Source: Paraburkholderia ferrariae NBRC 106233
GTDB lineage: Bacteria; Pseudomonadota; Gammaproteobacteria; Burkholderiales; Burkholderiaceae
Assembly (NCBI RefSeq): GCF_000685035.1
Contig: NZ_BAYB01000034.1
Location: 1-64,000, forward strand
DNA: 64,000 nucleotides
Reading direction: 5' to 3'
Both the position numbers and the translations under genes were made by a program. This document shows, piece by piece, positions 49,012-57,303 of the stretch. The notes beneath the pieces were generated by a model. That model saw only the letters and a program-made list of their open reading frames with translations, was not told the origin of the DNA and made no database searches. The first letter of the stretch is position 1. Each line of letters opens with the position of its first letter.

Positions 49012-50034
49012 TCAAAGCGTCAGGACGACGCGACCGTCCACCTTGCCCTCGCGCAGCGCGCCCAAAACCTCGTTGATGTTTTCGAGCCGGTCACGATGGA
49101 TGTGAGCGCGAACCATGCCTTGCGCCGCGAATTCGATGGACTCCTGAAGATCGCGGCGCGTGCCGACTATCGAGCCCCGCACGGTGATCCCGTTGAGCAC
49201 GGTGGAGAAAATCGGTAATGGAAAGTCGCCGGGCGGTAATCCGTTGAGCGCAACGGTTCCGCCGCGGCGGACCATACCGAGCGCCTGCGCAAAGGCACTG
49301 CGCGAGACCGCAGTGACGAGCACGCCGTGCACGCCGCCGATCTCCTTCTGGATGAACGCGGCGGGGTCGGTCTTCGACGCATCGACGGTCAGCTTCGCGC
49401 CCAGCTCGCGGGCCAGCGCAAGCTTGTCCCCGGCGACATCGACTGCGACGACATGCAGTCCCATCGCCTTCGCATATTGGACCGCCACATGACCGAGTCC
49501 GCCGATCCCCGAAATCGCGATCCATTGACCGGGCCGCGTATCGGTGACGCGAATGCCCTTGTAAACGGTGACGCCCGCACACAGAATCGGCGCGATCTCT
49601 TCGAAGCCGACTTCCGCCGGCAGATGCCCGACGTAGTTGGGATCGGCGAGCACGTACTCGGCATAGCCGCCATTGACGGAATAGCCGGTGTTCTGCTGGG
49701 CGTGGCACAGCGTTTCCCAACCGCCCAGACAGTGCTCGCAATGGCCGCATGCCGTGTAGAGCCACGGCACGCCGACACGATCGCCTTCCTTGACGAGCTT
49801 CACGCCGGCGCCGACCGCCGCCACGAAGCCGACACCCTCGTGCCCGGGAATGAACGGAAGTGTCGGCTTGACGGGCCAGTCGCCGTCCGCGGCGTGAAGG
49901 TCGGTGTGGCACACACCGGAAGCCTTGATGTTGACGACGATCTGCCCGGGACCCGGCGTTGGGATGGGTACCTCTTCGATCCGGAGCGGCGCCCCGAACT
50001 GGTGGACGACGGCGGCTTTCATGGACTGGGCCAT
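49012..50034 (-). CDS. adhP: Zinc-dependent alcohol dehydrogenase (AdhP type)
   Basis: The 340-residue medium-chain dehydrogenase oxidises or forms ethanol and other primary alcohols with NAD. Catalytic zinc ligands lie in SGVCHTDLHAADGDW and GHEGVG, the structural zinc site in ACGHCEHCLGGWETLC, and the NAD loop is GIGGLGHVAVQYA. CAGGAGATT precedes ATG 50034; the longer frame reaches past the promoter. The box at 50099 leaves a leader of about 30 nt, consistent with a fermentative NADH sink. Confidence 0.93.
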   Translation of the reverse strand: MAQSMKAAVVHQFGAPLRIEEVPIPTPGPGQIVVNIKASGVCHTDLHAADGDWPVKPTLPFIPGHEGVGFVAAVGAGVKLVKEGDRVGVPWLYTACGHCEHCLGGWETLCHAQQNTGYSVNGGYAEYVLADPNYVGHLPAEVGFEEIAPILCAGVTVYKGIRVTDTRPGQWIAISGIGGLGHVAVQYAKAMGLHVVAVDVAGDKLALARELGAKLTVDASKTDPAAFIQKEIGGVHGVLVTAVSRSAFAQALGMVRRGGTVALNGLPPGDFPLPIFSTVLNGITVRGSIVGTRRDLQESIEFAAQGMVRAHIHRDRLENINEVLGALREGKVDGRVVLTL

Positions 50035-50071
50035 AAGGAATCTCCTGTAGCTCCGGTAGGTTGACCGCGCT

Positions 50072-50112
50072 ATCTTCGGATGTTCCTTGCCATGGGAATT
50101 GATGGAGATCAA
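50072..50112 (-). promoter_or_regulatory. FNR/ANR-type box upstream of adhP
   Basis: The box TTGATGGAGATCAA is at 50099-50112; the -10 candidate GAAGAT (complement of 50072-50077) is 31 bp away on the minus strand. It is the last box of the island; none was seen to the right. Confidence 0.65.
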
Positions 50113-50251
50113 TTCGCAAGGGGTTGAGCCGCGTCTCAGCGACCGCCTGGATGACCTTGAGCAGGACAGCGTGCCGGTGGTCGAGAACACGATGCCAATG
50201 TCCGCTCTTCAGTCATCTCAAGGCGGTGACCGCGACCTTTCCAGGCGCCCG

Positions 50252-50512
50252 TCACCAATGTTTGACATCGTGAATCGGCGGGGAGTAGGGGCTCAGAATC
50301 ACGTCGGTGTGCGGCTCCCGCCGCTGCTTCTCATACTGCGCGGTAGATTCGGTTGACTGTCTTAACGCGGGATAGTCGATCTTCTCAACGGGGAGGCGGG
50401 AAGACGGATCGGCCGACGTATCGACGTGGGGTGCCGATGCATCGCTTTGCGCGAAAGTCACACCCGGAACTGCAATGACAGTTGCAGCGATGATCGGTAG
50501 AAATACGTTCAT
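50252..50512 (-). CDS. Small exported protein of unknown function
   Basis: The 86-residue protein has a Sec signal peptide (MNVFLPIIAATVIAVPGVTFA, likely cut after TFA) and a short, charged, Pro-rich mature part with EKIDYPALRQST and SPYSPPIHDVKHW. Burkholderiales have many such short secreted proteins. The 148 bp upstream are markedly AT-rich (for example CATATAAGTGCATATGC near 50611), suggesting a recently acquired or strongly melting promoter region. Confidence 0.55.
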   Translation of the reverse strand: MNVFLPIIAATVIAVPGVTFAQSDASAPHVDTSADPSSRLPVEKIDYPALRQSTESTAQYEKQRREPHTDVILSPYSPPIHDVKHW

Positions 50513-50660
50513 GATTAGGCATCCCGATAGTCAGACGGGGCAAACGAAGCGCAAGAATCAGTCTCGAAGTCAGTCAGTTACGGACAAATGCGTTTCGAGT
50601 GCCCGCCATATAAGTGCATATGCATATAAAAATGCGCAAATACCATGCAATGACGTCTTG

Positions 50661-51476
50661 TCACATGGCCTTACCCTGGAGACCGAACGCGCGCCGGAGG
50701 CTCTTGTCGACCTGGGCGAACGGCGCAAAGCGTCGCAAGAAGCTGAGAAGCTTTGCGCGTCCGTCCGCTGGCTGCCTGAGCTGCCGCGTCCCCTCAATGA
50801 TCGAAAGGATCTTCTTCGCCACTTCGCCCGGCAGGGGGGCGCTCTTCACCTGTTGCTGTACCGCGTCGACGCTGCTCGCCAACGCGGCAGCATAATCCTC
50901 GATGACGGCCTGGGTTCGCGTTGCATTCGTGTCCAGCTTCGTTCGCGTAAAGCTCGGCTCCACGAGCACGACACGGACGCCTAACGCGCGAACCTCGTGG
51001 TCCAGCGATTCGGAGAGACCCTCGAGTGCGTGCTTGCTACTTGCATAAAGCCCCATGAAAGGGGCTGGCAGGAAGCCCAGAACGGAACTGATGTTCACCA
51101 CGAGGCCGCTGCGATTGTGCCGCATCGAGGGCAGCACGGCGCGCATCGCACGCAGGACACCGAAGACATTGACGTCGAACAGCGCATTGGCTTCGGCGTC
51201 ACTGGTGGCCTCTACCGGCCCCACCAGGGAGACACCCGCATTGTTGATAAGGATATCGATACGGCCGGCCTTCTCGAGTACGAAGTTCACCGCCGACGTC
51301 ACTGACGCCTCGTCCTGCACGTCCATCTGGACGTACTCGACACCAGGCGCCGCAGCGGCGGCATCCAGTCTGCGCACGCCGCCGAAGACACGATACCCCG
51401 CATGTGAGAGCGCTCTCGCGGTCGCGTCCCCGATGCCGGAGGACGCGCCGGTGATCAAAACAACTTTTGTGGCCAT
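50661..51476 (-). CDS. Short-chain dehydrogenase/reductase
   Basis: The 271-residue SDR has cofactor loop TGASSGIG (residues 9-16), NNAG near residue 84 and catalytic Y-x-x-x-K in YASSKHALEG. It resembles oxidoreductases of the YdfG/retinol dehydrogenase-like type with a long C terminus; the substrate is unknown. The ATG at 51476 follows CAGGAGTC. It lies 34 bp downstream of another SDR on the same strand, and the pair is divergent from a TetR gene. Confidence 0.85.
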   Translation of the reverse strand: MATKVVLITGASSGIGDATARALSHAGYRVFGGVRRLDAAAAAPGVEYVQMDVQDEASVTSAVNFVLEKAGRIDILINNAGVSLVGPVEATSDAEANALFDVNVFGVLRAMRAVLPSMRHNRSGLVVNISSVLGFLPAPFMGLYASSKHALEGLSESLDHEVRALGVRVVLVEPSFTRTKLDTNATRTQAVIEDYAAALASSVDAVQQQVKSAPLPGEVAKKILSIIEGTRQLRQPADGRAKLLSFLRRFAPFAQVDKSLRRAFGLQGKAM

Positions 51477-51510
51477 GGGAGGGACTCCTGCTATAGGGAC
51501 GCAGCCTGCG

Positions 51511-52251
51511 TCAGGCAATGACGTGAACGAGTTGCGCCATGTGAGCCTGGACGCCGTCGGGATCGTCCCTGAACGCCTTTGCCGTGGCTTGCGAGAGTTC
51601 ACCGGGAAAAACTTCATCCCGTCCCTCAGCGAGCGCGTCCAGTGCTCCGGCGGCAACCTGCTGGGGTGTCAGTTTCGGTTCCGGCAACGCAGCGCCCATA
51701 GCCGTGTCCGTTTGCACCGGCAAGACGGCGAGTACCTGAACGCCACGCGACTTCAGTTCGGCCCGCAGGGTCCGGGTGAGATGCAATGCTGCCGCTTTCG
51801 ATGCCGAGTAAGTTCCAGCGACGGGCAGCGTGATATGCGAGAGCACCGAAAGAATGTTGACGATTGCGCCGCCCGCGCGGAATGCCGGCGTGCCGCGTAA
51901 CGCTTGAGAAAGCGCGAGAACACCGAAATAGTTCACTTCCATCTCGGCGCGCGCGCCGGAGGTGTCGCCGGCAGAAAGCGCGCCCGTAAAGGCAGCCGTT
52001 CCTGCGTTGTTAATCAGAAGATTAATGTCTGGAGTGACGCTGGCGATGCCCGCGATCTGGTCGGAACGGGCGAGATCCAGTTCCACCGCGACCAGGCGGT
52101 CTGACGCGGCAACCAGGTCCTGCACGGACGCCGGGTTGCGCACGCCGAGATAGATCTTCGCCGCGCCGCGTTCGAGCAACGCTTTGACGAAAGCACGACC
52201 AATGCCGCCGTTCGCGCCGGTCAACAGTACTACGGAACCTTCGATGTTCAT
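51511..52251 (-). CDS. Short-chain dehydrogenase/reductase
   Basis: The 246-residue SDR has TGANGGIG (residues 11-18), NNAG near residue 81 and YSASKAA as the catalytic Tyr-Lys segment. GGAGGCAAAC precedes ATG 52251. The open frame extends a further 100 codons upstream through the operator region, which is not credible coding. It is first in a two-gene unit controlled, by inference, by the TetR protein encoded divergently. Confidence 0.87.
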   Translation of the reverse strand: MNIEGSVVLLTGANGGIGRAFVKALLERGAAKIYLGVRNPASVQDLVAASDRLVAVELDLARSDQIAGIASVTPDINLLINNAGTAAFTGALSAGDTSGARAEMEVNYFGVLALSQALRGTPAFRAGGAIVNILSVLSHITLPVAGTYSASKAAALHLTRTLRAELKSRGVQVLAVLPVQTDTAMGAALPEPKLTPQQVAAGALDALAEGRDEVFPGELSQATAKAFRDDPDGVQAHMAQLVHVIA

Positions 52252-52299
52252 GTTTGCCTCCAGGTGGGGTTTCGGGTCAGGCGGTAGCACCTGACTATC

Positions 52300-52337
52300 A
52301 TTACGCTTGCAATGAATACAATGATTGCGTTTACAAT
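52300..52337. promoter_or_regulatory. Tandem operator-like repeats upstream of the SDR pair
   Basis: Two copies of ATTR-CG-N4-CAAT lie 24 bp apart: ATTACGCTTGCAAT at 52300-52313 and ATTGCGTTTACAAT at 52324-52337, both followed by GAATA. Each is an imperfect palindrome ATTG-N6-CAAT. They overlap the expected SDR promoter and are the likely binding sites of the divergent TetR protein. Confidence 0.6.
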
Positions 52338-52470
52338 GAATAAAGTCAAGTGATTTCCTCGGAGGCGTTTTCTCGCGCCGGGAGGCGGTTGTGGTCGGGG
52401 CTTGATGCTCAAAGCGATTGCCCATAACTCGTTTAGACGGACGCTCTTCCGCTTGCGAACAAGGCGTAAA

Positions 52471-52484
52471 ATTGTGATCGTAAT
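52471..52484. promoter_or_regulatory. Third operator-like repeat close to the tetR gene
   Basis: ATTGTGATCGTAAT at 52471-52484 has the same ATTG-N6-YAAT layout as the pair at 52300 and lies 57 bp before the TetR start, fitting autoregulation. Confidence 0.5.
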
Positions 52485-52540
52485 GATTAGACCTGGCCGG
52501 CCTCTCGGGGCAATTAGGGCCGGGTGCTCTGGAGAACAGG

Positions 52541-53122
52541 ATGAAGGTCACCAAGGCTCGGGCAACCGAAAACCGCGAAGCGATTGAGAAAGCCGCAGCC
52601 GCTCTGATCCGCGAACGCGGTTTTGATCAAATAAGCGTTGCCGAGGTCGCAGCGGCAGCCGGGCTGACACACGGTGCGCTTTATAGCCATTACCGGTCCA
52701 AGGAGGCACTGACCCAGGCCGCAACAAGCCGCGCCTTCGAAGACACGCTGAGCGAGTTTGCCGGGCTCTCACCGGCCGAATTTGTTCACCGCTATCTGTC
52801 CGCTGCGCATCGGGACCACCCGGAGTGCGGCTGTCCCAACGCGGCACTCGTAACCGAGGTATGGCGACAGGCGGCCGGCACGCGCGAAACCTTTCGCGAT
52901 GGCGTCCAGCGCTATGTCCAGCTGATTGCACAAATGCTGGACACGAGCGACGAGGCCGAAAGCAAGGCAATGGCAGTGACCATGCTGGCCGCGATGGTGG
53001 GGGCAGTCGCCCTGTCGCGGGCAATCCGGGACATTGACACCTCTTGTTCGGATGAAATCCTCAGGGACGTCGGTGCGCAACTCGCACGCTTCACAAAGAC
53101 AGACGAGCCAGTGGACCGTTGA
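52541..53122 (+). CDS. TetR-family transcriptional repressor
   Basis: The 193-residue protein has an N-terminal TetR helix-turn-helix (ISVAEVAAAAGLTHGALYSH, residues about 31-50) and a C-terminal ligand domain with CGCPNAALVTEV. The Cys-x-Cys and a further Cys late in the protein could give redox or electrophile sensing, as in some NemR-like regulators; that is inference. It is divergent from the SDR pair, with operator-like repeats between them. Confidence 0.88.
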   Translation: MKVTKARATENREAIEKAAAALIRERGFDQISVAEVAAAAGLTHGALYSHYRSKEALTQAATSRAFEDTLSEFAGLSPAEFVHRYLSAAHRDHPECGCPNAALVTEVWRQAAGTRETFRDGVQRYVQLIAQMLDTSDEAESKAMAVTMLAAMVGAVALSRAIRDIDTSCSDEILRDVGAQLARFTKTDEPVDR

Positions 53123-53290
53123 CAGACTGCGCCGGATCAAAATCAACACGCGCAGAGCGATGCCGTCGCTGGCAATCACTACGGCTGCGGCAGCGGGTTT
53201 TCCGGAGATGCCGCAGGGCGCTGACTGCGGGCGCGGGCAGTGCAAGGGTGGGGCATAACGTCTTGCTTTGCGGCCAGTTTCGCGGCCAGT

Positions 53291-53890
53291 TCAGATTGCA
53301 TCAGGCCGTGAGCGAGGCGGTGGAACGACGATTTCGACCTTGCCCGTCACAACGTCGTAAACCAGACCCGAGACCGTGTAGCACCCGGAGGCGTCGGTGT
53401 TCGCCCGGAGGGCTTCCACGTCGAGCACAACCGCTTTATACGGGTCGTCGATTTCCAGGCTCGCGAGTTCAGCCATCGTCACCCCCATATGGACGGCCAG
53501 GCGCCGGGGTTCATGGCAGTAGCACCGTTTAATGCCGCAGTCGGTATGGTGCAGGACGATGAGGTTCCAGTCGGGGCCGATATCTGCGCCTGCGGCAACG
53601 GCGACTGCGCGCAGAATTCCGAGCGTTTCAAATACTGCGGGGTTCACCCGGCCGCCGACGTTACGGAAGATCCCTGCTTCTCCGGGCGCGAGCTTGAATA
53701 TGTCCATGGGATCTACGCGCGGGTCTACGCATCCAATGATTAACGTCTTGCTTGCCGGCATCATCCGGAGGCCCGGATTGAAGCCGCTTTCGGCAAACTC
53801 GACGTTACGGCGCATCAGGGTGTCGATATAGTCCAAGGCGTTCTCCTTGCAACGGGGAATGTGACGCTTCCGGCCATCGGGCAACTGCAT
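53291..53890 (-). CDS. Beta-class carbonic anhydrase
   Basis: The 199-residue enzyme interconverts CO2 and bicarbonate. Zinc ligands are C54 and D56-R58 in GCVDPRVDP, and H115 and C118 in HHTDCG. The loop FRNVGGRVNP is also typical. ATG 53890 shares its A with the TGA of the upstream gene (TGATG), so translation is coupled; the ATG at 53923 would lie inside that gene. Confidence 0.88.
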   Translation of the reverse strand: MQLPDGRKRHIPRCKENALDYIDTLMRRNVEFAESGFNPGLRMMPASKTLIIGCVDPRVDPMDIFKLAPGEAGIFRNVGGRVNPAVFETLGILRAVAVAAGADIGPDWNLIVLHHTDCGIKRCYCHEPRRLAVHMGVTMAELASLEIDDPYKAVVLDVEALRANTDASGCYTVSGLVYDVVTGKVEIVVPPPRSRPDAI

Positions 53891-54813
53891 CAGATCGCGT
53901 TCAGCGGGATTCTGAGGTAGCACTTGCCGTTGTCTTCCATAGGTGGAAAAGCACCAGCCCGCATGTTCACCTGCATCGCCTGAAGAATCAGGCTCGGCAG
54001 CGCCAGCGTCGCATCTCGCGCCGTTCGCGCCCCGACGAACGCTCCCTCCGTGATTCCGTCACGAACATGTACGTTAGCGGTGCGTTCGGCCCCGATGGTT
54101 GTTTCCCAGGCATAGGTATCGCGGCCTGGGGCTTTGTAGTCGTGGCTCAGGAATAGTCGTGCTTCGTCGGGAAGGCAGAGCAGGCGCCGAATGGACCGGT
54201 AAAGCCGCCGCGCATCTCCGCCGGGCAAGTCGGTTCTTGCAGTCCCGTAGTCCGGCATGAACATCGTGTTGCCGCAGAACACCGCGTCACCGATTACGTA
54301 GGCGAGACCGGCCGGCGTATGGCCTGGCACATCGAGCACCCCGCATTCGATCACGCCGATCCTGAACTTCTCGCCGTCATCGAGCAGATGATCGAACTGC
54401 GAGCCGTCTCGCGGGAATTCCGGCCCAGCGTTGAAGAGGTCGCCGAAGATTTGCTGGACCGTCGTTATGGCGCGCCCGATTGCGTGCGTACCGCCGACAC
54501 GCGCCTGCAGAAAAGGCGCGGCGGTCAGATGGTCTGCATGCGCGTGGGTCTCGAGCAGCCATTCAGTCGAGAGGCCCTCGGACTCGATATACGCAACGAT
54601 GGCCTCGGCAGACGTCGACGAATACCGGCAGGTCGTTGCATCGAAGTCGAGCACAGGGTCGATGATCGCCGCTGCAAGCGAAGCCGGATCATGAACGACA
54701 TAACTCGCGGTGAACGTGGCCTCGTCAAAAAATGAACGGACAACCGGCGTTGGCTGTCGACCAGCGCGGGTCCGAACGATCAGCGCGATGGCGTGTTCAA
54801 GGGATGGATCCAC
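53890..54813 (-). CDS. Metallo-beta-lactamase-fold hydrolase (ETHE1/Blh-like)
   Basis: The 307-residue protein has the metal motif H90-x-H92-x-D94-H95 (HAHADH) followed by VPGHTPAG and LSHDYKAPGR. These fit the persulfide dioxygenase/Blh-type branch of the fold, which handles glutathione persulfide. The start GTG 54813 has AAAGGAG 7 nt upstream; the open frame before it is not credible. Its stop overlaps the carbonic anhydrase start. No rhodanese domain is fused. Confidence 0.8.
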   Translation of the reverse strand: MDPSLEHAIALIVRTRAGRQPTPVVRSFFDEATFTASYVVHDPASLAAAIIDPVLDFDATTCRYSSTSAEAIVAYIESEGLSTEWLLETHAHADHLTAAPFLQARVGGTHAIGRAITTVQQIFGDLFNAGPEFPRDGSQFDHLLDDGEKFRIGVIECGVLDVPGHTPAGLAYVIGDAVFCGNTMFMPDYGTARTDLPGGDARRLYRSIRRLLCLPDEARLFLSHDYKAPGRDTYAWETTIGAERTANVHVRDGITEGAFVGARTARDATLALPSLILQAMQVNMRAGAFPPMEDNGKCYLRIPLNAI

Positions 54814-54917
54814 GCGATATCTCCTTTGTCTCGCCCGCGCGCTAGCGCCGCCTGGCGTGCAATCTTTGCGCGAGGCTCTGCGTAGAGCGGTATACAGGCT
54901 CATCGCAGACAAGCCTT

Positions 54918-55739
54918 TCAGCTTTGCAGGAATTCGAGTAGATCGAGGTTGACTGCATTCGCGTTGACGGTCGCCATGCCGTGCGAACCGCCGGGGTAAA
55001 CTTTGAGCCTTGCATTCGGGGCAAGGTCGACCGACCGTCGCGCGGATGCGTCGATGGGGACGATCTGATCGTCGTCGCCATGCAGAATGAGCAGGGGTAC
55101 ATCGATTTTTTTCAGATCCTCCGTATAGTCGACTTCGGAGAATTCGCGAATGCAATCAAATTGCCCTTTTATCGAGCCCATCAACCCTTGAGCCTGGAAA
55201 GCGTCAATCGTACCCTGCGACACTTCCGCGCCCGAACGGTTGAAGTTATAGAACGGGACCGCCAGATCCTTGTAGAGTTGCGAGCGGTTGTTGACGACCC
55301 CGGCGCGAAGGCCATCGAATACGTCCATCGGCAGGCCACCGGGGTTTTCCGTAGTCCTCAGCATGATCGGCGGAACGGCTCCGATCAGCACCGCTTTGGC
55401 GACGCGACCGGTTCCGTGACGGCCGATGTAATGGGCGACCTCGCCCCCACCGGTCGAATGCCCGACGAGAACCGCATCCTGCAGATCGAGATGATTTAAT
55501 AGCGCTGCGAGGTCGTCGGCATACTGATCCATGTTGTTGCCGTCCCACGTCTGACCAGAACGGCCGTGACCGCGACGATCGTGCGCGATGACGCGATAGC
55601 CTTTCGTTCCGAAGAACAGCATCTGTGCATCCCATGCGTCGGCACAGAGAGGCCATCCATGGGAGAAGACGATCGGGGTGCCGGTGCCCCAGTCCTTATA
55701 GAAAATTTCGGTACCGTCCGTGGATTTGAAATAGCTCAT
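54918..55739 (-). CDS. Alpha/beta hydrolase of the non-heme chloroperoxidase type
   Basis: The 273-residue hydrolase has the nucleophile S95 in GHSTGGGEV, the early FSHGWPLCADAW oxyanion segment, the acid in LILHGDDDQIVP and a His in GGSHGMATVN. Cofactor-free haloperoxidases of this type mainly act as esterases or perhydrolases. An operator-like repeat lies 140 bp upstream (55880-55922) and an AraC gene follows upstream on the same strand, so peroxide- or solvent-linked control is likely. Confidence 0.88.
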   Translation of the reverse strand: MSYFKSTDGTEIFYKDWGTGTPIVFSHGWPLCADAWDAQMLFFGTKGYRVIAHDRRGHGRSGQTWDGNNMDQYADDLAALLNHLDLQDAVLVGHSTGGGEVAHYIGRHGTGRVAKAVLIGAVPPIMLRTTENPGGLPMDVFDGLRAGVVNNRSQLYKDLAVPFYNFNRSGAEVSQGTIDAFQAQGLMGSIKGQFDCIREFSEVDYTEDLKKIDVPLLILHGDDDQIVPIDASARRSVDLAPNARLKVYPGGSHGMATVNANAVNLDLLEFLQS

Positions 55740-55879
55740 TATGCAGTCCTGATAAAAATGGATTGACGGGATACTTCGGTCCGGGCAATACGGCCGTCAG
55801 GCCGGATCGGCGATTGCGAACAGTCCGCGGTACTGGCACCGTCGCCTTTGATTTCCAGCGTACCTGCAGAAACCCACGT

Positions 55880-55922
55880 AATCTTGGACGAAGCAACGAT
55901 ACGATGGATAAACCATGGGCGA
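55880..55922. promoter_or_regulatory. AraC-type operator candidate upstream of the hydrolase gene
   Basis: Read on the plus strand, ATCTTGGACGAAGCAACGAT (55881-55900) and ACGATGGATAAACCATGGGC (55901-55920) contain two TTGGA/ATGGA-type half-sites 21 bp apart in the same orientation. The same 43-bp block, about three-quarters identical, occurs at 60621-60664 upstream of the catalase gene. Confidence 0.55.
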
Positions 55923-55980
55923 TCGCGGCGGAGCCGAACCGCCCCAGCTTCGATGCGTCGCCGGCGATGCTGGCGTGAAC

Positions 55981-56919
55981 CTAGCGTCCGCGATTGTGTT
56001 GACGCCAATCCCTCGGGCCACACCCTTCATGGCGCGAAAATACGCGCGAGAAGTGACTCTGGTCGAAAAATCCGCAGTTCGACGCGATAGTGGCCAGGCT
56101 CTCGTCGGTGTCGCGCAATTGGGTTTTGGCGCGTTCGATCCGGTGCTTCAGCAGCCACTGATGGGGCGTGAGTCCGGTTGTCTGTTTGAACGCCTCGGAA
56201 AAATAGCTTGCGGAAAGGCCGCACTGGCCCGCGAGGTCGAGGATGGAAGGATTGTCCTGCAGATGAACCTCGAAGAACTCGTTGACTCGCCGCATCTGCC
56301 ACGGGGCCAGTTCGGCGCGGCGAGCACGATTCGGCGTACTGGTATCGCTATACCGTACGACCACATGCTCGCAGAAAGCCAGCGCAATGTAATCGATAAG
56401 CAATGAACTGGCGGTATCGGTCTGTTCCAGAATCGTCTGCAATGTTTGCGAAAGGCGAAACAGGACGGGATCGCTTGCGCCGAAGCCCCGTTGCATGAGA
56501 CCTCCGATGCGCCGCCGCCCTTTTTGATAGGCAAATTCCTCAAGGGTGCTTTGGGAAAGATAGAGCCGGATGTTATCGAACGGAAAATCGAGCCGGCGCG
56601 TCGGCCCCGTGCGCAGGTCGAAAAGATAACTATGGCCCGGTATGCACGACGTCGCTTCGTTGAAACTTGCCCCTGAATAACGAACGTCGGAATCCGGACA
56701 CATGACCAGCGGAATCTGGAAAACAAACGCCTCTTCCGGTCGTGGCGGCAGAGAGCGTCCGGGTTGCGGCCGGTCGTTTGTTAACCTCGAGAAGGAGATG
56801 GGGGGACTCTGCGAAACGATACCTGCGCACACGGTCGGCGCTTCCGGCAGGCTGAACTGCCTGGCGATCGTTTCCTCCAGCGACGGCACATCCAGATCTA
56901 CCGGACTTCTCTCGTTCAT
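55981..56919 (-). CDS. AraC-family transcriptional regulator
   Basis: The 312-residue regulator has an N-terminal AraC_binding_2-like sensor domain and two C-terminal helix-turn-helix motifs (SILDLAGQCGLSASYFSEAF; ESLATIASNCGFFDQSHFSR) joined by HRIERAKTQLRDTD. It lies upstream of and codirectional with the chloroperoxidase-like gene. A decayed relative sits before the catalase gene (60724-60846). Confidence 0.9.
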   Translation of the reverse strand: MNERSPVDLDVPSLEETIARQFSLPEAPTVCAGIVSQSPPISFSRLTNDRPQPGRSLPPRPEEAFVFQIPLVMCPDSDVRYSGASFNEATSCIPGHSYLFDLRTGPTRRLDFPFDNIRLYLSQSTLEEFAYQKGRRRIGGLMQRGFGASDPVLFRLSQTLQTILEQTDTASSLLIDYIALAFCEHVVVRYSDTSTPNRARRAELAPWQMRRVNEFFEVHLQDNPSILDLAGQCGLSASYFSEAFKQTTGLTPHQWLLKHRIERAKTQLRDTDESLATIASNCGFFDQSHFSRVFSRHEGCGPRDWRQHNRGR

Positions 56920-57303
56920 TCATCTCGCTCGCGAAGGGGCCGTGCCGACGATTCTGCCGTTGCCGGGTGACGGACGGGTGGCGGGGGAAGACGGAATGGC
57001 CAATCTAACCGAATTTTATTACGGCTGCGCGAACCGGTCATCGTTGTCGAAAATAGCTGGCGGTTGGAGCCTGGGGTTGCGGTCAGGCTCGCAATGATTG
57101 ACCTGGTGGAAGAGAGGTGACCCGCGAATGCGGGTCACAGTCGGGAGGGGGCACGCGTGATCAGTTTGCTTCAGCGGCCTCAGTCGTCGCGCGTCAGTTA
57201 GACGGGTAATACACAAAAACCCGGGCAATCCGGAACGACCGTGACGTTTGCTTCGCGGGTTCGCGTATGCAGACCGTGCGGGTGCAGCTTCGCTAACGAT
57301 GCT
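56920..57303. other. Intergenic stretch of 384 bp with a hairpin
   Basis: This lies between the AraC start and the 3' end of the SDR gene. No credible gene was found. Its only clear element is the hairpin at 57117-57138. The part near 57005-57060 is less GC-rich than its surroundings. Confidence 0.5.
57117..57138. terminator. Perfect 9-bp stem-loop
   Basis: GTGACCCGC (57117-57125) and GCGGGTCAC (57130-57138) enclose the loop GAAT. No U-run follows on either strand, so intrinsic termination is uncertain; it may close the SDR transcript or be a protein-binding palindrome. Confidence 0.4.

Noticed and set aside
57019..57228. Short frames in the AraC-SDR gap
   Set aside because: No ribosome-binding sites or recognisable proteins; the hairpin at 57117 disrupts the best of them.
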